From the NCBI RefSeq assembly GCF_025447595.1, contig NZ_JAOEJU010000012.1:1-64000 (forward strand): DNA of 64,000 nucleotides. Direction: 5' to 3'. The notes beneath the pieces were generated by a model. That model was not told the origin of the DNA, did not search any database, and worked only from the letters and a program-made list of their open reading frames with translations. This stretch comes from Pseudomonas koreensis (GTDB lineage Bacteria; Pseudomonadota; Gammaproteobacteria; Pseudomonadales; Pseudomonadaceae). The position numbers were made by a program, and so were the translations under genes. Numbering within the stretch: position 1 is the first letter of the stretch; each line of letters begins with the position of its first letter. Below, in pieces: positions 7,606-16,502 of this stretch.

Positions 7606-8787
7606 TTACCGCTCGATCAGCGCGATGCGCTTGTTGTACCAGTTCATCAGCAGGGAAATGCTGATACTGATCGCCAGGTACACGCTCATGGTGATGGCAA
7701 TGACTTCGATCGCCTGACCGGTCTGGTTCAGCACGGTGCCGGCAAACAGCGAAACCATCTCCGGATAACCGATACCGGCCGCCAGCGAGGAGTTCTTCGC
7801 CAGGTTCAGGTATTGGCTGGTCAGCGGCGGGATGATGACCCGCAGCGCTTGCGGAATGATCACCTTGCGCAGGGTCGGGCCGTTGCGCAGGCCGAGCGAA
7901 TGCGCCGCCTCGGTCTGGCCATGACTGACCGACTTGATGCCCGAACGCACGATCTCGGCGATGAACGCCGCGGTGTACACCGTCAACGCCAGGGTCAAGG
8001 CCAGCAGTTCCGGAATCAGCACCCAGCCACCGACGAAGTTGAAGCCTTGCAGCTTCGGCATTTCCCAGTGCACGGGCGCACCGAAGATCAGTGCGCACAC
8101 CGCCGGGATCACCAGGAACAGCGCCAGACCGGCCCAGAATTTGTGGAACGGCTCGCCGGTTGCTTCAAAGCGCTTGTTGGCCCAGCGGCTCATCAACACG
8201 ATCGCGACGATGGCCACCACGATGCTGACCACGAACGCCCAGAAGCCGTCGGCCATTTGCGCGGCCGGCATGTTCAGGCCACGGCTGCTGACGAAGAAGG
8301 TATCGCCGAAGTTGTGGCTGTTGCGCGGCCCCGGCATGGTCAGGAACACCGCGAAGTACCAGAACAGGATCTGCAGCAGTGGCGGGATGTTACGGAAAAC
8401 CTCCACGTACACGGTTGCCAGTTTGGAAATGATCCAGTTCTTCGACAGGCGCGCCACGCCGACGATGAAGCCGAGGATCGTGGCCAGAATCACGCCGATG
8501 AAAGTCACCAGCAGCGTGTTGAGCAGGCCGATGACAAACACCCGGGCATAACTGTCCGCTTCGGTGTAGGAGATCAAGTGTTGAGCGATGCCGAACCCGG
8601 CACTGCGCTCAAGAAAGTCGAACCCCGAAGTGATACCCCGGTGTTGCAGGTTGGTCTGGGTGTTATCGAACAGATACCAGCCCAGGGAGACCACCGCCAC
8701 GATGGTGATGATCTGAAATACCCACGCACGCACTCGTGGATCGCTGAGGCTGAGCCTCTGCTTTGGTGCGCCGATTGAATTTTGCAT
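7606..8787 (-). CDS. aapQ: General L-amino acid ABC transporter permease AapQ
   Basis: 393-residue partner of AapM. One membrane helix near residues 25-45 (AWVFQIITIVAVVSLGWYLF) precedes a periplasmic stretch. LLNTLLVTFIGVILATILGF then starts the permease domain, and the EAA motif reads TEAAHSLGLRNGPTLRKVIIP near the C-terminus. Length and domain order fit AapQ/BztB. A 12-bp-stem hairpin lies between aapJ and this gene and probably lowers its expression relative to the binding protein. Confidence 0.9.
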   Translation of the reverse strand: MQNSIGAPKQRLSLSDPRVRAWVFQIITIVAVVSLGWYLFDNTQTNLQHRGITSGFDFLERSAGFGIAQHLISYTEADSYARVFVIGLLNTLLVTFIGVILATILGFIVGVARLSKNWIISKLATVYVEVFRNIPPLLQILFWYFAVFLTMPGPRNSHNFGDTFFVSSRGLNMPAAQMADGFWAFVVSIVVAIVAIVLMSRWANKRFEATGEPFHKFWAGLALFLVIPAVCALIFGAPVHWEMPKLQGFNFVGGWVLIPELLALTLALTVYTAAFIAEIVRSGIKSVSHGQTEAAHSLGLRNGPTLRKVIIPQALRVIIPPLTSQYLNLAKNSSLAAGIGYPEMVSLFAGTVLNQTGQAIEVIAITMSVYLAISISISLLMNWYNKRIALIER

Positions 8788-8816
8788 GAAGTGCCCCGGA
8801 AATAATGGAACAGAAC

Positions 8817-8845
8817 GTCACCCGGCAGTTGGCCTGCCGGGTGAC
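8817..8845 (-). terminator. Intercistronic hairpin aapJ-aapQ (partial terminator or stabiliser)
   Basis: GTCACCCGGCAG (8817-8828) and CTGCCGGGTGAC (8834-8845) form a perfect 12-bp stem with a 5-nt loop, 7 bp after aapJ. The minus-strand tail is only mildly T-rich. Such hairpins after binding-protein genes usually keep the binding protein in excess over the membrane subunits. Confidence 0.7.
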
Positions 8846-8852
8846 AGAACCA

Positions 8853-9884
8853 TCAGCGCACTGGTGGTGCGTATTGAATGCCGCCGTTGTTCCACAGCGC
8901 GTTCAGGCCGCGGTCGATTTCCAGCGGAGTGCTCTTGCCGAGGTTTTTCTCGAAGATTTCGCCGTAGTTGCCGACTTGCTTGACGATCTGTACGACCCAG
9001 TCCTTCGGCAGTTTCAGGTCTTTGCCGTATTCGCCGTCTGCGCCGAGCATACGAGCGACATCCGGGTTCTTGGTCGCTTTGGCTTCAGCTTCGACGTTCT
9101 TCGAAGAGATGCCCGCTTCTTCAGTGTTCAGCAGCGCGTAGCCAACCCAACGCACGATGGCCAGCCACTCGTCGTCGCCGTTACGCACGACCGGGCCCAG
9201 AGGTTCCTTGGAAATGGTTTCCGGCAGAACCACGTAGTCCTTCGGCGAAGCCAGCTTGCTGCGCTGGGCGAACAGCTGGGACTTGTCGGAGGTCAGCACG
9301 TCGCAACGACCGGATTCCAGCGACTTGGCGCTTTCATCGGAGGTGTCGAAAGTGATCGGGGTGTATTTCAGACCATTGCCACGGAAGTAGTCGGAAACGT
9401 TCAGCTCGGTGGTGGTACCGGCCTGGATGCAGATGGTTGCACCGTCCAGCTCTTTGGCACTCTTCACGCCCAGCTTGTTGTTTACCAGGAAGCCGATGCC
9501 GTCGTAGTAGGTAATGAAGCCCGGGAATTTCAGGCCCATGCCCGCGTCACGGGAGCTGGTCATGGTGGTGTTGCGCGACAGGATGTCGATCTCGCCCGAC
9601 TGCAGAGCGGTGAAACGCTCCTTGGCGTTCAACTGACTGAACTTGACCTTGGTCGCATCGCCGAACACGGCAGCGGCCACGGCGCGGCAGACGTCAGCAT
9701 CGATACCCACGATCTTGCCGGTGGAATCCGGAACCGAGAAGCCTGGCAAGCCATCGCTGACGCCGCACTGCACGAATCCTTTCTTCTTCACTGCATCCAG
9801 GGTTGCACCCGCCTGAGCGAACCCGCTGACACCCAGTACTGCAGCAGCAGTCACGATCGCCAGAGTGGATTTCAACATCTTCAT
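8853..9884 (-). CDS. aapJ: General L-amino acid ABC transporter, periplasmic binding protein
   Basis: 343 residues with a cleavable signal peptide (MKMLKSTLAIVTAAAVLGVSGFAQA, cleavage after AQA). The mature protein opens LDAVKKKGFVQCGVSDGLPG and contains GIDADVCRAVAAAVFGD and the ligand-domain run LSRNTTMTSSRDAGMG, all typical of AapJ/BztA. It captures a broad set of L-amino acids in the periplasm. A strong ribosome site (GGAGG, 5 nt before the ATG) and a following hairpin fit high expression. It is first of aapJQMP. Confidence 0.9.
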   Translation of the reverse strand: MKMLKSTLAIVTAAAVLGVSGFAQAGATLDAVKKKGFVQCGVSDGLPGFSVPDSTGKIVGIDADVCRAVAAAVFGDATKVKFSQLNAKERFTALQSGEIDILSRNTTMTSSRDAGMGLKFPGFITYYDGIGFLVNNKLGVKSAKELDGATICIQAGTTTELNVSDYFRGNGLKYTPITFDTSDESAKSLESGRCDVLTSDKSQLFAQRSKLASPKDYVVLPETISKEPLGPVVRNGDDEWLAIVRWVGYALLNTEEAGISSKNVEAEAKATKNPDVARMLGADGEYGKDLKLPKDWVVQIVKQVGNYGEIFEKNLGKSTPLEIDRGLNALWNNGGIQYAPPVR

Positions 9885-10351
9885 TCAAACCTCCAGTTTT
9901 GCTCTTGTTGTGTCGGAGCTTGAGTCCAGTCGCACCCTTTTGAGGCGTTGTTGACCCGTGTTGGCTTTTTTTGGGATCAACCGACGCAGGACCTTCGCTA
10001 TGAGTCTAGTAGGAGAAAATCCACATAATGGACAACTCACTTCTCACCAGTCGGCCGAACGGGCGGTAGCCCTTTCACGTTCGCTGAGCCCGTTGCGGCC
10101 ATTGGCGAACATCCATCACCGGATTCTTTGCTATCCCGTCGCCAGTCGTTCACTGATAGTGTTACCGCCAGGCGCGAGATCGATTGCACGACTACCTCAT
10201 AGCAAAGCCCGTACCACACCGGCAGCTGAAGCGATTGAGTGACAGGTCAATAGCAAAACTTGCACCCTTGCGACATCTTCTTAACGGATCAACCGGGCGC
10301 GCACGCAAATCACGCACTCAATGAGAGCGCCCGCACACAATTGGAGCAGCC
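9885..10351. other. Divergent intergenic region aapJ / estB
   Basis: 467 bp with no gene that I can support. It must carry the aapJ promoter (minus) and the estB promoter (plus). An inverted repeat AACGGGC/GCCCGTT spans 10058-10094. I could not pick out a convincing sigma-54 (GG-N10-GC) or sigma-70 site. Confidence 0.5.
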
Positions 10352-11008
10352 ATGACCGAGCCCTTGATTCTTCAGCCTGTTAAGCCCGCAGACGCCTGCG
10401 TGATCTGGCTGCACGGCCTCGGCGCCGACCGCTACGACTTTCTGCCGGTGGCCGAAGCGCTTCAGGAAAGCCTGCTGAGCACGCGTTTCGTCCTGCCCCA
10501 GGCGCCGACCCGTCCGGTGACGATAAATGGCGGATATGCCATGCCGAGCTGGTACGACATCAAAGCCATGAGCCCGGCCCGGGCGATCGACCGTGATGAA
10601 TTGGAAGCGTCCGCCGACCGCATCATCGAATTGATCGAAGAACAGCGAAGCAGCGGAATAGACGCATCGCGAATTTTCCTCGCGGGATTCTCGCAGGGCG
10701 GCGCCGTGGTCTATCACACCGCATTTCTGAAATGGCAGGGGCCGTTGGGCGGGGTGCTGGCATTATCGACATACGCGCCGACGTTCAGCGATGAACTGGA
10801 GCTGTCCGCAAGCCAGCAACGGATTCCGGTGCTGTCGCTGCACGGCCAGTTCGACAACGTGGTGCAGAACTCGATGGGACGCACGGCTTATGAGTATCTC
10901 AAGGCCCATGGTGTCACCGTGACATGGCAGGAATACCCAATGGAGCACGAAGTGTTACCCGAAGAAATTCGCGACATCGGCACGTGGTTGAGCGAACGCC
11001 TGCGCTGA
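10352..11008 (+). CDS. estB: Carboxylesterase (alpha/beta hydrolase, EstB/carboxylesterase II type)
   Basis: 218 residues, the same length as P. fluorescens carboxylesterase II. This cytosolic esterase hydrolyses short-chain carboxylic esters and resembles acyl-protein thioesterases. The catalytic triad is in place: Ser114 in GFSQGG, Asp168 in GQFDNVV and His199 in YPMEHEV, matching the numbering I recall for the crystallised enzyme. The oxyanion loop HGLGADRYDF is at residues 21-30. The start ATG has GGAG about 6 nt upstream. It stands alone between the aap operon and the helicase gene. Confidence 0.9.
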   Translation: MTEPLILQPVKPADACVIWLHGLGADRYDFLPVAEALQESLLSTRFVLPQAPTRPVTINGGYAMPSWYDIKAMSPARAIDRDELEASADRIIELIEEQRSSGIDASRIFLAGFSQGGAVVYHTAFLKWQGPLGGVLALSTYAPTFSDELELSASQQRIPVLSLHGQFDNVVQNSMGRTAYEYLKAHGVTVTWQEYPMEHEVLPEEIRDIGTWLSERLR

Positions 11009-11104
11009 CAATTCCGCCAAGGCTCGCCCTTTGATCATCCCACTACGCCGCGCCCGTTTCTTGCATTACACTGGCCGGCGTACATTCCTTAACCAATTGA
11101 TGAG

Positions 11105-12583
11105 ATGACCGTGCTCAAAGCACTCAAGAAAATGTTCGGTAAAAGCGAGGCTGAGCAGCTCGCGCCAGTTCCCACTGCGCCGTCGCACGCCCCCGGTCAT
11201 CGCAGCGATGCCAGCCAGGCCGACCGCCAGACGCCCGCCACGACGCCAAAGCGTGAACCGAAACCCGTTCCAGCTGCCGCGCCCGCCACCGAGCCGGCCC
11301 GCAGCGAAACACCGAAACCGGCCAGACCACGTCGCGAACCCAAGCCCAAGGCGCCGGTGATTCCCTGGAAGCTCGAAGACTTCGTCGTCGAGCCACAGGA
11401 AGGCAAGACCCGCTTCCACGATTTCAAACTTGCCCCGGAACTGATGCATGCCATCCACGACCTGGGTTTCCCGTATTGCACGCCGATCCAGGCCCAGGTG
11501 CTGGGTTTCACCCTCGCCGGCAAAGACGCCATCGGCCGCGCCCAGACCGGCACCGGCAAGACCGCCGCGTTCCTGATCTCGATCATCACCCAGCTGTTGC
11601 AGACCCCGCCGCCGAAAGAACGCTACATGGGCGAGCCACGGGCGCTGATCATCGCGCCGACCCGCGAGCTGGTGGTGCAGATCGCCAAGGACGCCGCCGA
11701 CCTGACCAAGTACACCGGCCTCAACGTCATGACGTTCGTCGGCGGCATGGACTTCGACAAGCAGCTCAAGCACCTCGAAGCGCGCCATTGCGACATCCTC
11801 GTCGCGACTCCGGGCCGCCTGCTCGACTTCAACCAGCGCGGTGACGTGCACCTGGACATGGTCGAAGTCATGGTGCTGGACGAAGCCGACCGCATGCTCG
11901 ACATGGGCTTCATCCCGCAGGTTCGGCAGATCATTCGCCAGACCCCGCCGAAAAGCGAACGCCAGACCCTGCTGTTCTCCGCGACCTTCACCGATGACGT
12001 GATGAACCTCGCCAAGCAATGGACCACCGATCCTGCGATCGTCGAAATCGAAGTCACCAACGTGGCCAACGAAAACGTCGAACAGCACATCTACGCGGTG
12101 GCCGGTGCCGACAAATACAAGTTGCTCTTCAACCTGGTCAACGACAACGGCTGGGAGCGGGTCATCGTGTTCGCCAACCGCAAGGACGAAGTGCGCCGCA
12201 TCGAGGAACGCCTGGTGCGCGACGGCATCAACGCCGCGCAGCTGTCCGGCGACGTGCCGCAGCACAAGCGGATCAAGACGCTGGAAGGCTTCCGCGAAGG
12301 CAAGATCCGGGTGCTGGTCGCCACCGACGTGGCCGGTCGCGGTATCCACATCGACGGCATCAGCCACGTGATCAACTTCACCCTGCCGGAAGTACCGGAC
12401 GACTACGTGCACCGTATCGGTCGTACCGGTCGCGCTGGCGCCGACGGCGTGTCGATCAGCTTCGCCGGTGAAGACGACTCCTATCAGTTGCCGTCCATCG
12501 AAGAAAAACTCGGTCGCAAGATCAGCTGTGAAACGCCACCGACCCATCTGTTGCGGGCGGTTGAGCGCAAGCGTCCACAGTAA
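11105..12583 (+). CDS. rhlB: DEAD-box ATP-dependent RNA helicase, RhlB-like
   Basis: 492 residues. A basic, Pro/Ala-rich tail of ~95 residues (PARPRREPKPKAPVIPWKLE) precedes the helicase core. The Q motif is around FPYCTPIQAQVL. The other motifs are AQTGTGKTA (I), PTRELVVQ (Ia), TPGRLLDF (Ib), DEAD (II), SATFTD (III), ATDVAGRGIHI (V) and HRIGRTGR (VI). RhlB partners with RNase E in RNA decay in enterobacteria; the Pseudomonas counterpart carries this N-terminal extension. Assignment to RhlB rather than another DEAD helicase rests on overall resemblance. An intrinsic terminator follows. Confidence 0.85.
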   Translation: MTVLKALKKMFGKSEAEQLAPVPTAPSHAPGHRSDASQADRQTPATTPKREPKPVPAAAPATEPARSETPKPARPRREPKPKAPVIPWKLEDFVVEPQEGKTRFHDFKLAPELMHAIHDLGFPYCTPIQAQVLGFTLAGKDAIGRAQTGTGKTAAFLISIITQLLQTPPPKERYMGEPRALIIAPTRELVVQIAKDAADLTKYTGLNVMTFVGGMDFDKQLKHLEARHCDILVATPGRLLDFNQRGDVHLDMVEVMVLDEADRMLDMGFIPQVRQIIRQTPPKSERQTLLFSATFTDDVMNLAKQWTTDPAIVEIEVTNVANENVEQHIYAVAGADKYKLLFNLVNDNGWERVIVFANRKDEVRRIEERLVRDGINAAQLSGDVPQHKRIKTLEGFREGKIRVLVATDVAGRGIHIDGISHVINFTLPEVPDDYVHRIGRTGRAGADGVSISFAGEDDSYQLPSIEEKLGRKISCETPPTHLLRAVERKRPQ

Positions 12584-12599
12584 GCGACGCCATAAAGAG

Positions 12600-12632
12600 A
12601 AGCGCAGCCGGCAACGGACTGCGCTTTTTTTT
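12600..12632 (+). terminator. Intrinsic terminator of the helicase gene
   Basis: AAGCGCAG (12600-12607) and CTGCGCTT (12619-12626) form the stem, followed by a run of T to 12632. Confidence 0.9.
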
Positions 12633-12642
12633 CGCCCGGATA

Positions 12643-12684
12643 TTGTCCAACAAAACTAAAAGTCCATAATAGACAAATTAGTTT
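12643..12684 (+). promoter_or_regulatory. Candidate DauR operator upstream of dauB
   Basis: A near-palindrome GTCCA-TAA-TAGAC (12662-12674) is nested in an inverted repeat AAACTAA/TTAGTTT (12653-12684), about 33 bp before dauB. A further GTCCA half-site is at 12645-12649. The 10-mer TAAAAGTCCA is also found upstream of the neighbouring binding-protein gene. Binding by DauR is inference from position and sharing. Confidence 0.55.
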
Positions 12685-12707
12685 AGAAACAACCTCCGGA
12701 GTCCGAC

Positions 12708-13652
12708 ATGTCCAGTACGCCTTACGTGATCGACCAAACCCAGGCCCGCGAGCTGCTGGCCCGGATCGATGTGCCGCAGATCCTGCGCAAGCTGTTCCGC
12801 GATCTGGCGGCCGGGCATGCGGTGCAACCGGCGCAGCAACTGGTGGAATTCCCTCAGGGTGCCGGGGACTTCATCAACTATCTTGGCGTGCTGGCGGAAG
12901 ACGGCGTGTACGGGGTCAAGACTTCGCCGTACATCGTTCGCGAACAAGGCCCGCTGGTGACGGCGTGGACATTGCTGATGTCGATGCAGACCGGCCAGCC
13001 GTTGCTGCTCTGCGATGCCGGTGAACTGACCACCGCCCGCACCGCTGCGACCACCGCCGTGGCGGTCGATGCCCTCGCCCCGTTGAAGGCCGCGCGTCTG
13101 GCAATCATCGGCAGCGGCAAGGTCGCACAGGCGCATCTGCATTACGTCAAAACATTGCGCGACTGGCAGAGCATCAGCGTGTACTCGCCTACCTTGAGCG
13201 AAGACCCGGCAACCGCCCGCCAACTGCAAGCCCTCGACCCACGGGTGAACATCGCCGACAGCCGCGAAACCGCCATCGCCGAGGCCGACGTAATCATGCT
13301 CTGCACCTCCTCCGCAGGCCCCGTGATCGACCCGGCAACCTTGAGCAAACCGGCGCTGATCACCTCGATCAGCACCAACGCACCGCGCGCCCACGAAGTG
13401 CCGCCGCAACGCCTCAACGACATGCAGGTGTTCTGCGACTATCGTCTGACCACCCCGGGTTCGGCCGGCGAGATGCTGATCGCCAGCGAACAACATGGCT
13501 GGGACACCAGCGCGATCATCGGTGACCTGGCGGATCTGCTCAGCGAAAAGGTGCAGCGCCCCGATTACAACCGTCACGTGTTTTTCCGCTCCATCGGTCT
13601 GGGCCTGGAAGACATCGCCCTGGCCAACGCCGTCTATCAATTGCAGCGCTGA
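12708..13652 (+). CDS. dauB: NAD(P)H-dependent anabolic L-arginine dehydrogenase (ornithine cyclodeaminase family)
   Basis: 314 residues of the ornithine cyclodeaminase/mu-crystallin family. The dinucleotide site is IIGSGKVAQAH (around residues 133-143), and GVKTSPYIV carries the family Lys. In P. aeruginosa DauB reductively aminates 2-ketoarginine to L-arginine and works after DauA, giving net D-to-L inversion. The assignment relies on the order dauB-dauA-dauR, which matches the P. aeruginosa operon; on sequence alone it could be another OCD-family dehydrogenase. GGAG lies 6 nt before the ATG, and dauA follows after 14 bp. Confidence 0.85.
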   Translation: MSSTPYVIDQTQARELLARIDVPQILRKLFRDLAAGHAVQPAQQLVEFPQGAGDFINYLGVLAEDGVYGVKTSPYIVREQGPLVTAWTLLMSMQTGQPLLLCDAGELTTARTAATTAVAVDALAPLKAARLAIIGSGKVAQAHLHYVKTLRDWQSISVYSPTLSEDPATARQLQALDPRVNIADSRETAIAEADVIMLCTSSAGPVIDPATLSKPALITSISTNAPRAHEVPPQRLNDMQVFCDYRLTTPGSAGEMLIASEQHGWDTSAIIGDLADLLSEKVQRPDYNRHVFFRSIGLGLEDIALANAVYQLQR

Positions 13653-13666
13653 CACCGGAGATTTTC

Positions 13667-14794
13667 ATGAGTCATGCAGATTTCATCATCATCGGCGGCG
13701 GGATTGCCGGCGCGTCCACCGGTTTCTGGCTGTCGCAGCACGGCAAGGTCGTGGTGCTGGAGCGCGAGTCGCACCCGGCCTATCACTCGACCGGGCGCTC
13801 GGCTGCGCTGTTCACCGCTGCTTATGGCACTGCGCAGGTTCGGGCGCTGACCCAGGCCAGCCGCGAATTCTTCGACCATCCGCCCAGCGGTTTCTGCGAG
13901 CATCCGCTGCTGACCCCGCGCGGGGAAATGACCGTCGACTTCACCGGCGACGCCGCCGAGCTGAACAATCAATACCTCAGCGCCAAGGCCACGGTGCCGG
14001 AGATGCAGTTGCTCAGCGCGGATGAAGCCTGCGCGCGGCTGCCGATCCTGCGCCGGGAGAAAGTCCATGGCGCGATCTACGACCCGACTGCCAGTGACAT
14101 CGACACCGACGCCCTGCATCAGGGCTATCTGCGCGGTATCCGTCGCAACCACGGCCAGGTGCAGACCGATTGCGAAGTGCTCGGACTGACTCGCGACGCT
14201 GACGGCATCTGGCAGGTGCAAACCAATGGCCAGACCTTCAGCGCGCCCATCGTGATCAACGCCGCAGGCGCCTGGGCCGACAAAATCGGTGCACTGGCCG
14301 GCGCCAAGCCGCTGGGCCTGCAACCAAAACGCCGCGCGGCGTTCATCTTCGCCGGCCCCGAAGGCGTGGACATCCACCACTGGCCGATGCTGGTCAGTCT
14401 CGACGAGTCGTTCTACATGAAGCCCGACGCCGGGATGTTCCTTGGCTCCCCGGCCAACGCCGACCCGGTCGAACCGCACGACGTGCAGCCGGAAGAACTG
14501 GACATCGCCATGGGCATTTACCAGATCGAGGAAGCGACGACCCTGACCATCCGCCGCCCGACCCGCACCTGGGCCGGTCTGCGCAGTTTTGTTGCCGACG
14601 GTGATTTGCTGTCCGGGTTCGATCCGCAGGTGCCGGGGCTGTTCTGGGTCGCGGCCCAGGGTGGTTACGGTATCCAGACCTCACCTGCGATGGGCCAGGC
14701 CAGCGCAGCGCTGGTGCGCGGTGAATCGCTGCCCGAACATCTGAAGCAATTCGGCCTGACCGCCGCCATGCTCGCCCCTGCCCGCCTGGCCTGA
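13667..14794 (+). CDS. dauA: FAD-dependent catabolic D-arginine dehydrogenase
   Basis: 375 residues, the same as P. aeruginosa DauA. This DAO-family flavoenzyme oxidises D-Arg, D-Lys and other D-amino acids to 2-oxo acids plus ammonia. The FAD-binding motif is IIIGGGIAGAS (residues 7-17), followed by LERE (31-34) and HSTGRSAA; the C-terminal part has WAGLRSFVADGD and WVAAQGGYGIQTS. Glu87, Tyr53, Thr50 and Arg222 of the P. aeruginosa active site are conserved by my alignment, but position 48, His there, is Leu here (SAALFTAAYG). It lies 14 bp after dauB and precedes dauR. Confidence 0.9.
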   Translation: MSHADFIIIGGGIAGASTGFWLSQHGKVVVLERESHPAYHSTGRSAALFTAAYGTAQVRALTQASREFFDHPPSGFCEHPLLTPRGEMTVDFTGDAAELNNQYLSAKATVPEMQLLSADEACARLPILRREKVHGAIYDPTASDIDTDALHQGYLRGIRRNHGQVQTDCEVLGLTRDADGIWQVQTNGQTFSAPIVINAAGAWADKIGALAGAKPLGLQPKRRAAFIFAGPEGVDIHHWPMLVSLDESFYMKPDAGMFLGSPANADPVEPHDVQPEELDIAMGIYQIEEATTLTIRRPTRTWAGLRSFVADGDLLSGFDPQVPGLFWVAAQGGYGIQTSPAMGQASAALVRGESLPEHLKQFGLTAAMLAPARLA

Positions 14795-14837
14795 CCGTCC
14801 GCCCGGATGACGCGCCCGACGGATTGCGGCACACTCG

Positions 14838-14864
14838 CAACGCCCCCGGATCACGGGGGCGTTG
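14838..14864. other. GC-rich hairpin between dauA and dauR
   Basis: CAACGCCCCCG (14838-14848) and CGGGGGCGTTG (14854-14864) form a perfect 11-bp stem with a 5-nt loop, 24 bp before the dauR ATG. There is no following T-run, so it may stabilise the dauBA message or reduce read-through into dauR rather than fully terminate. Confidence 0.65.
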
Positions 14865-14887
14865 ACGTTGCCTGGAGCTCCACAGTT

Positions 14888-15529
14888 ATGACCGCCCCCG
14901 AACACACGCCCGAGCTGCATGACGCCGCGCTGGACAACTACCACGCCATCGCCGACGCCATCGCCACGCTATTCTTTCCCCATGCCGAAGTGGTGCTGCA
15001 TGACCTGCGCACGCAGAAGGTCGACTACATCGCCAACAACCTGTCGAAACGGGTGATCGGCGATGAATCGTCGCTGGAAGACATGCTCAGCGACGACGTC
15101 AGCGAACGGAACATCGGCCCGTACGAAAAGCTCAACTGGGACGGCCAGAAAATTCGCAGCCTGAGCACCGTGCTGCGCGACAGCGAAGGGCACCCGCTGG
15201 CGGTGCTGTGCATCAACCTGAATATTTCGCTGTTCGAGAACGCCAAGGCTGCGCTGGACCTGTTCCTCTCGCCGAGCAAACTGATCCCGCAACCGGACTC
15301 GCTGTTTCGCGATGACTGGCAGGAGCGCATCAACACTTTCCTGCACGCCTGGCTACGGGAGCGGCAACTGAGCCTGAACCTGCTGACCCGCGATCACAAA
15401 CGCGAACTGGTGTTGGCGCTGCACGCCGAAGGAGCGTTCAAGGGCAAGAGCGCCTCGAACTATGTGGCCAATGTGCTGAACATGGGGCGAGCTACGGTGT
15501 ACAAGCATTTGAAGGAATTGAAGGGCTGA
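14888..15529 (+). CDS. dauR: DauR-type transcriptional regulator (YheO PAS-like plus HTH)
   Basis: 213 residues from the ATG at 14888, about 10 nt after GGAGCTCC. The N-terminal YheO-like PAS domain covers roughly residues 15-125 (ALDNYHAIADAIATLFFPHA, EVVLHDLRTQKVDYIANNLS, PLAVLCINLNIS). The C-terminal helix-turn-helix has ASNYVANVLNMGRATVYKHL. In P. aeruginosa DauR represses dauBAR and responds to D-Arg/D-Lys; a paralogue, DguR, controls D-Glu use. Its position after dauA supports DauR. Its likely site is the palindrome before dauB. Confidence 0.85.
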   Translation: MTAPEHTPELHDAALDNYHAIADAIATLFFPHAEVVLHDLRTQKVDYIANNLSKRVIGDESSLEDMLSDDVSERNIGPYEKLNWDGQKIRSLSTVLRDSEGHPLAVLCINLNISLFENAKAALDLFLSPSKLIPQPDSLFRDDWQERINTFLHAWLRERQLSLNLLTRDHKRELVLALHAEGAFKGKSASNYVANVLNMGRATVYKHLKELKG

Positions 15530-15577
15530 AAATCTACATTGACTGTTCCGGCCTCATCGTCGGATCGCCGCCCGGAC

Positions 15578-15648
15578 CAAGCTCGCTCCCACAATGGATC
15601 TGTGGCGTTCACACATCCCTGTGGGAGCGAGCTTGCTCGCGAAAGCGG
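15578..15648. repeat. REP doublet
   Basis: Aagctcgctcccaca (15579-15593, truncated) faces tgtgggagcgagcttgctcg (from 15620, ending gcgaaagcgg). It lies between the convergent ends of dauR and the binding-protein gene. Confidence 0.85.
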
Positions 15649-15652
15649 TAGA

Positions 15653-16429
15653 TCAGTCGCCGTAGATATCGGACTTGAAGTACTTCTCGGAAATCTTCTG
15701 GTATTCGCCACTGGCGCGAATGCCGTCGATGGCCGTGTTCAACTGGCTGACCAGTTCAGTGTTGCCCTTGCGCACCGCGATCCCGGCGCCCTCGCCCACG
15801 TACTTCGGATCCTTCAACTCAGGCCCGACAAACGCGTAGCCCTTGCCGCGCGGCATCGACAGGAAGTCGGTCAGCGGGATGGTGTCGGCAAAAATCGCGT
15901 CTAGACGCCCGGCTGCCAGGTCCATGTAGATTTCTTCGTTGTTGCCGTAGCGCTTGACGTTGATGCCCTTGGGCTCGAACACCTCGGTGGCGTAACGGTC
16001 GGTGGTGGTTGCACGCTGCACGCCGACGGTCTTGCCCTTGAGGCTGGCGTACTGATCGTCAACGGTGGCGCCTTCCTTCATGACCAGCCGCGACGAGGTG
16101 AAATAGTACTTGTGGGTGAAGTCCACCGACTTCTTGCGGTCTTCGTTGATGGTCATGGACGACAGCGCCATGTCGATTTTCTTCACTTTCAGGGAAGGAA
16201 TCAGACCGTCGAACTCGCCCTCGACCCACACGCACTTGACCTGCATCTGCGCGCACAGGGCATTGCCGATGTCGTAGTCGAAGCCGACGATTTCACCCTT
16301 GTCGGTTTTCGAGGCGAAGGGCGGATACGCCGCTTCGATACCGATGCGCAGGGTTTTCTCGGCGGCGAACACGCTGCTGCACGCCAACAGGCTCAGTGCC
16401 AGACCGGTGATGAGGGGGAATTTCTTCAT
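15653..16429 (-). CDS. Amino-acid ABC transporter periplasmic binding protein (basic amino acid type)
   Basis: 258 residues. The start at 16429 is chosen because the signal peptide begins there (MKKFPLITGLALSLLACSSV, cleavage after VFA) with GAGAGAACG upstream; an earlier in-frame start would add 21 residues before the signal. The mature domain has LRIGIEAAYPPFASK, GFDYDIGNALCAQM, DGLIPSLKVKKIDMALSSMT and DLAAGRLDAIFAD, the HisJ/ArtJ/AotJ pattern for Lys/Arg/Orn/His ligands. No permease or ATPase is adjacent. A homologous binding-protein gene neighbours dauBAR in P. aeruginosa, and a shared upstream palindrome suggests co-regulation, so D-Arg/D-Lys capture is a plausible role. Confidence 0.85.
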   Translation of the reverse strand: MKKFPLITGLALSLLACSSVFAAEKTLRIGIEAAYPPFASKTDKGEIVGFDYDIGNALCAQMQVKCVWVEGEFDGLIPSLKVKKIDMALSSMTINEDRKKSVDFTHKYYFTSSRLVMKEGATVDDQYASLKGKTVGVQRATTTDRYATEVFEPKGINVKRYGNNEEIYMDLAAGRLDAIFADTIPLTDFLSMPRGKGYAFVGPELKDPKYVGEGAGIAVRKGNTELVSQLNTAIDGIRASGEYQKISEKYFKSDIYGD

Positions 16430-16502
16430 GTTCGTTCTCTCGCGGGTTGTTGTTGGTTTGGCAAGACAGAAGAAAAAGCTGAAACGGAGCAAAGACCTTT
16501 TA

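Noticed and set aside
9885..10351. Sigma-54 promoter for aapJ
   Set aside because: No GG-N10-GC pair of convincing quality was found on the minus strand; left unassigned.
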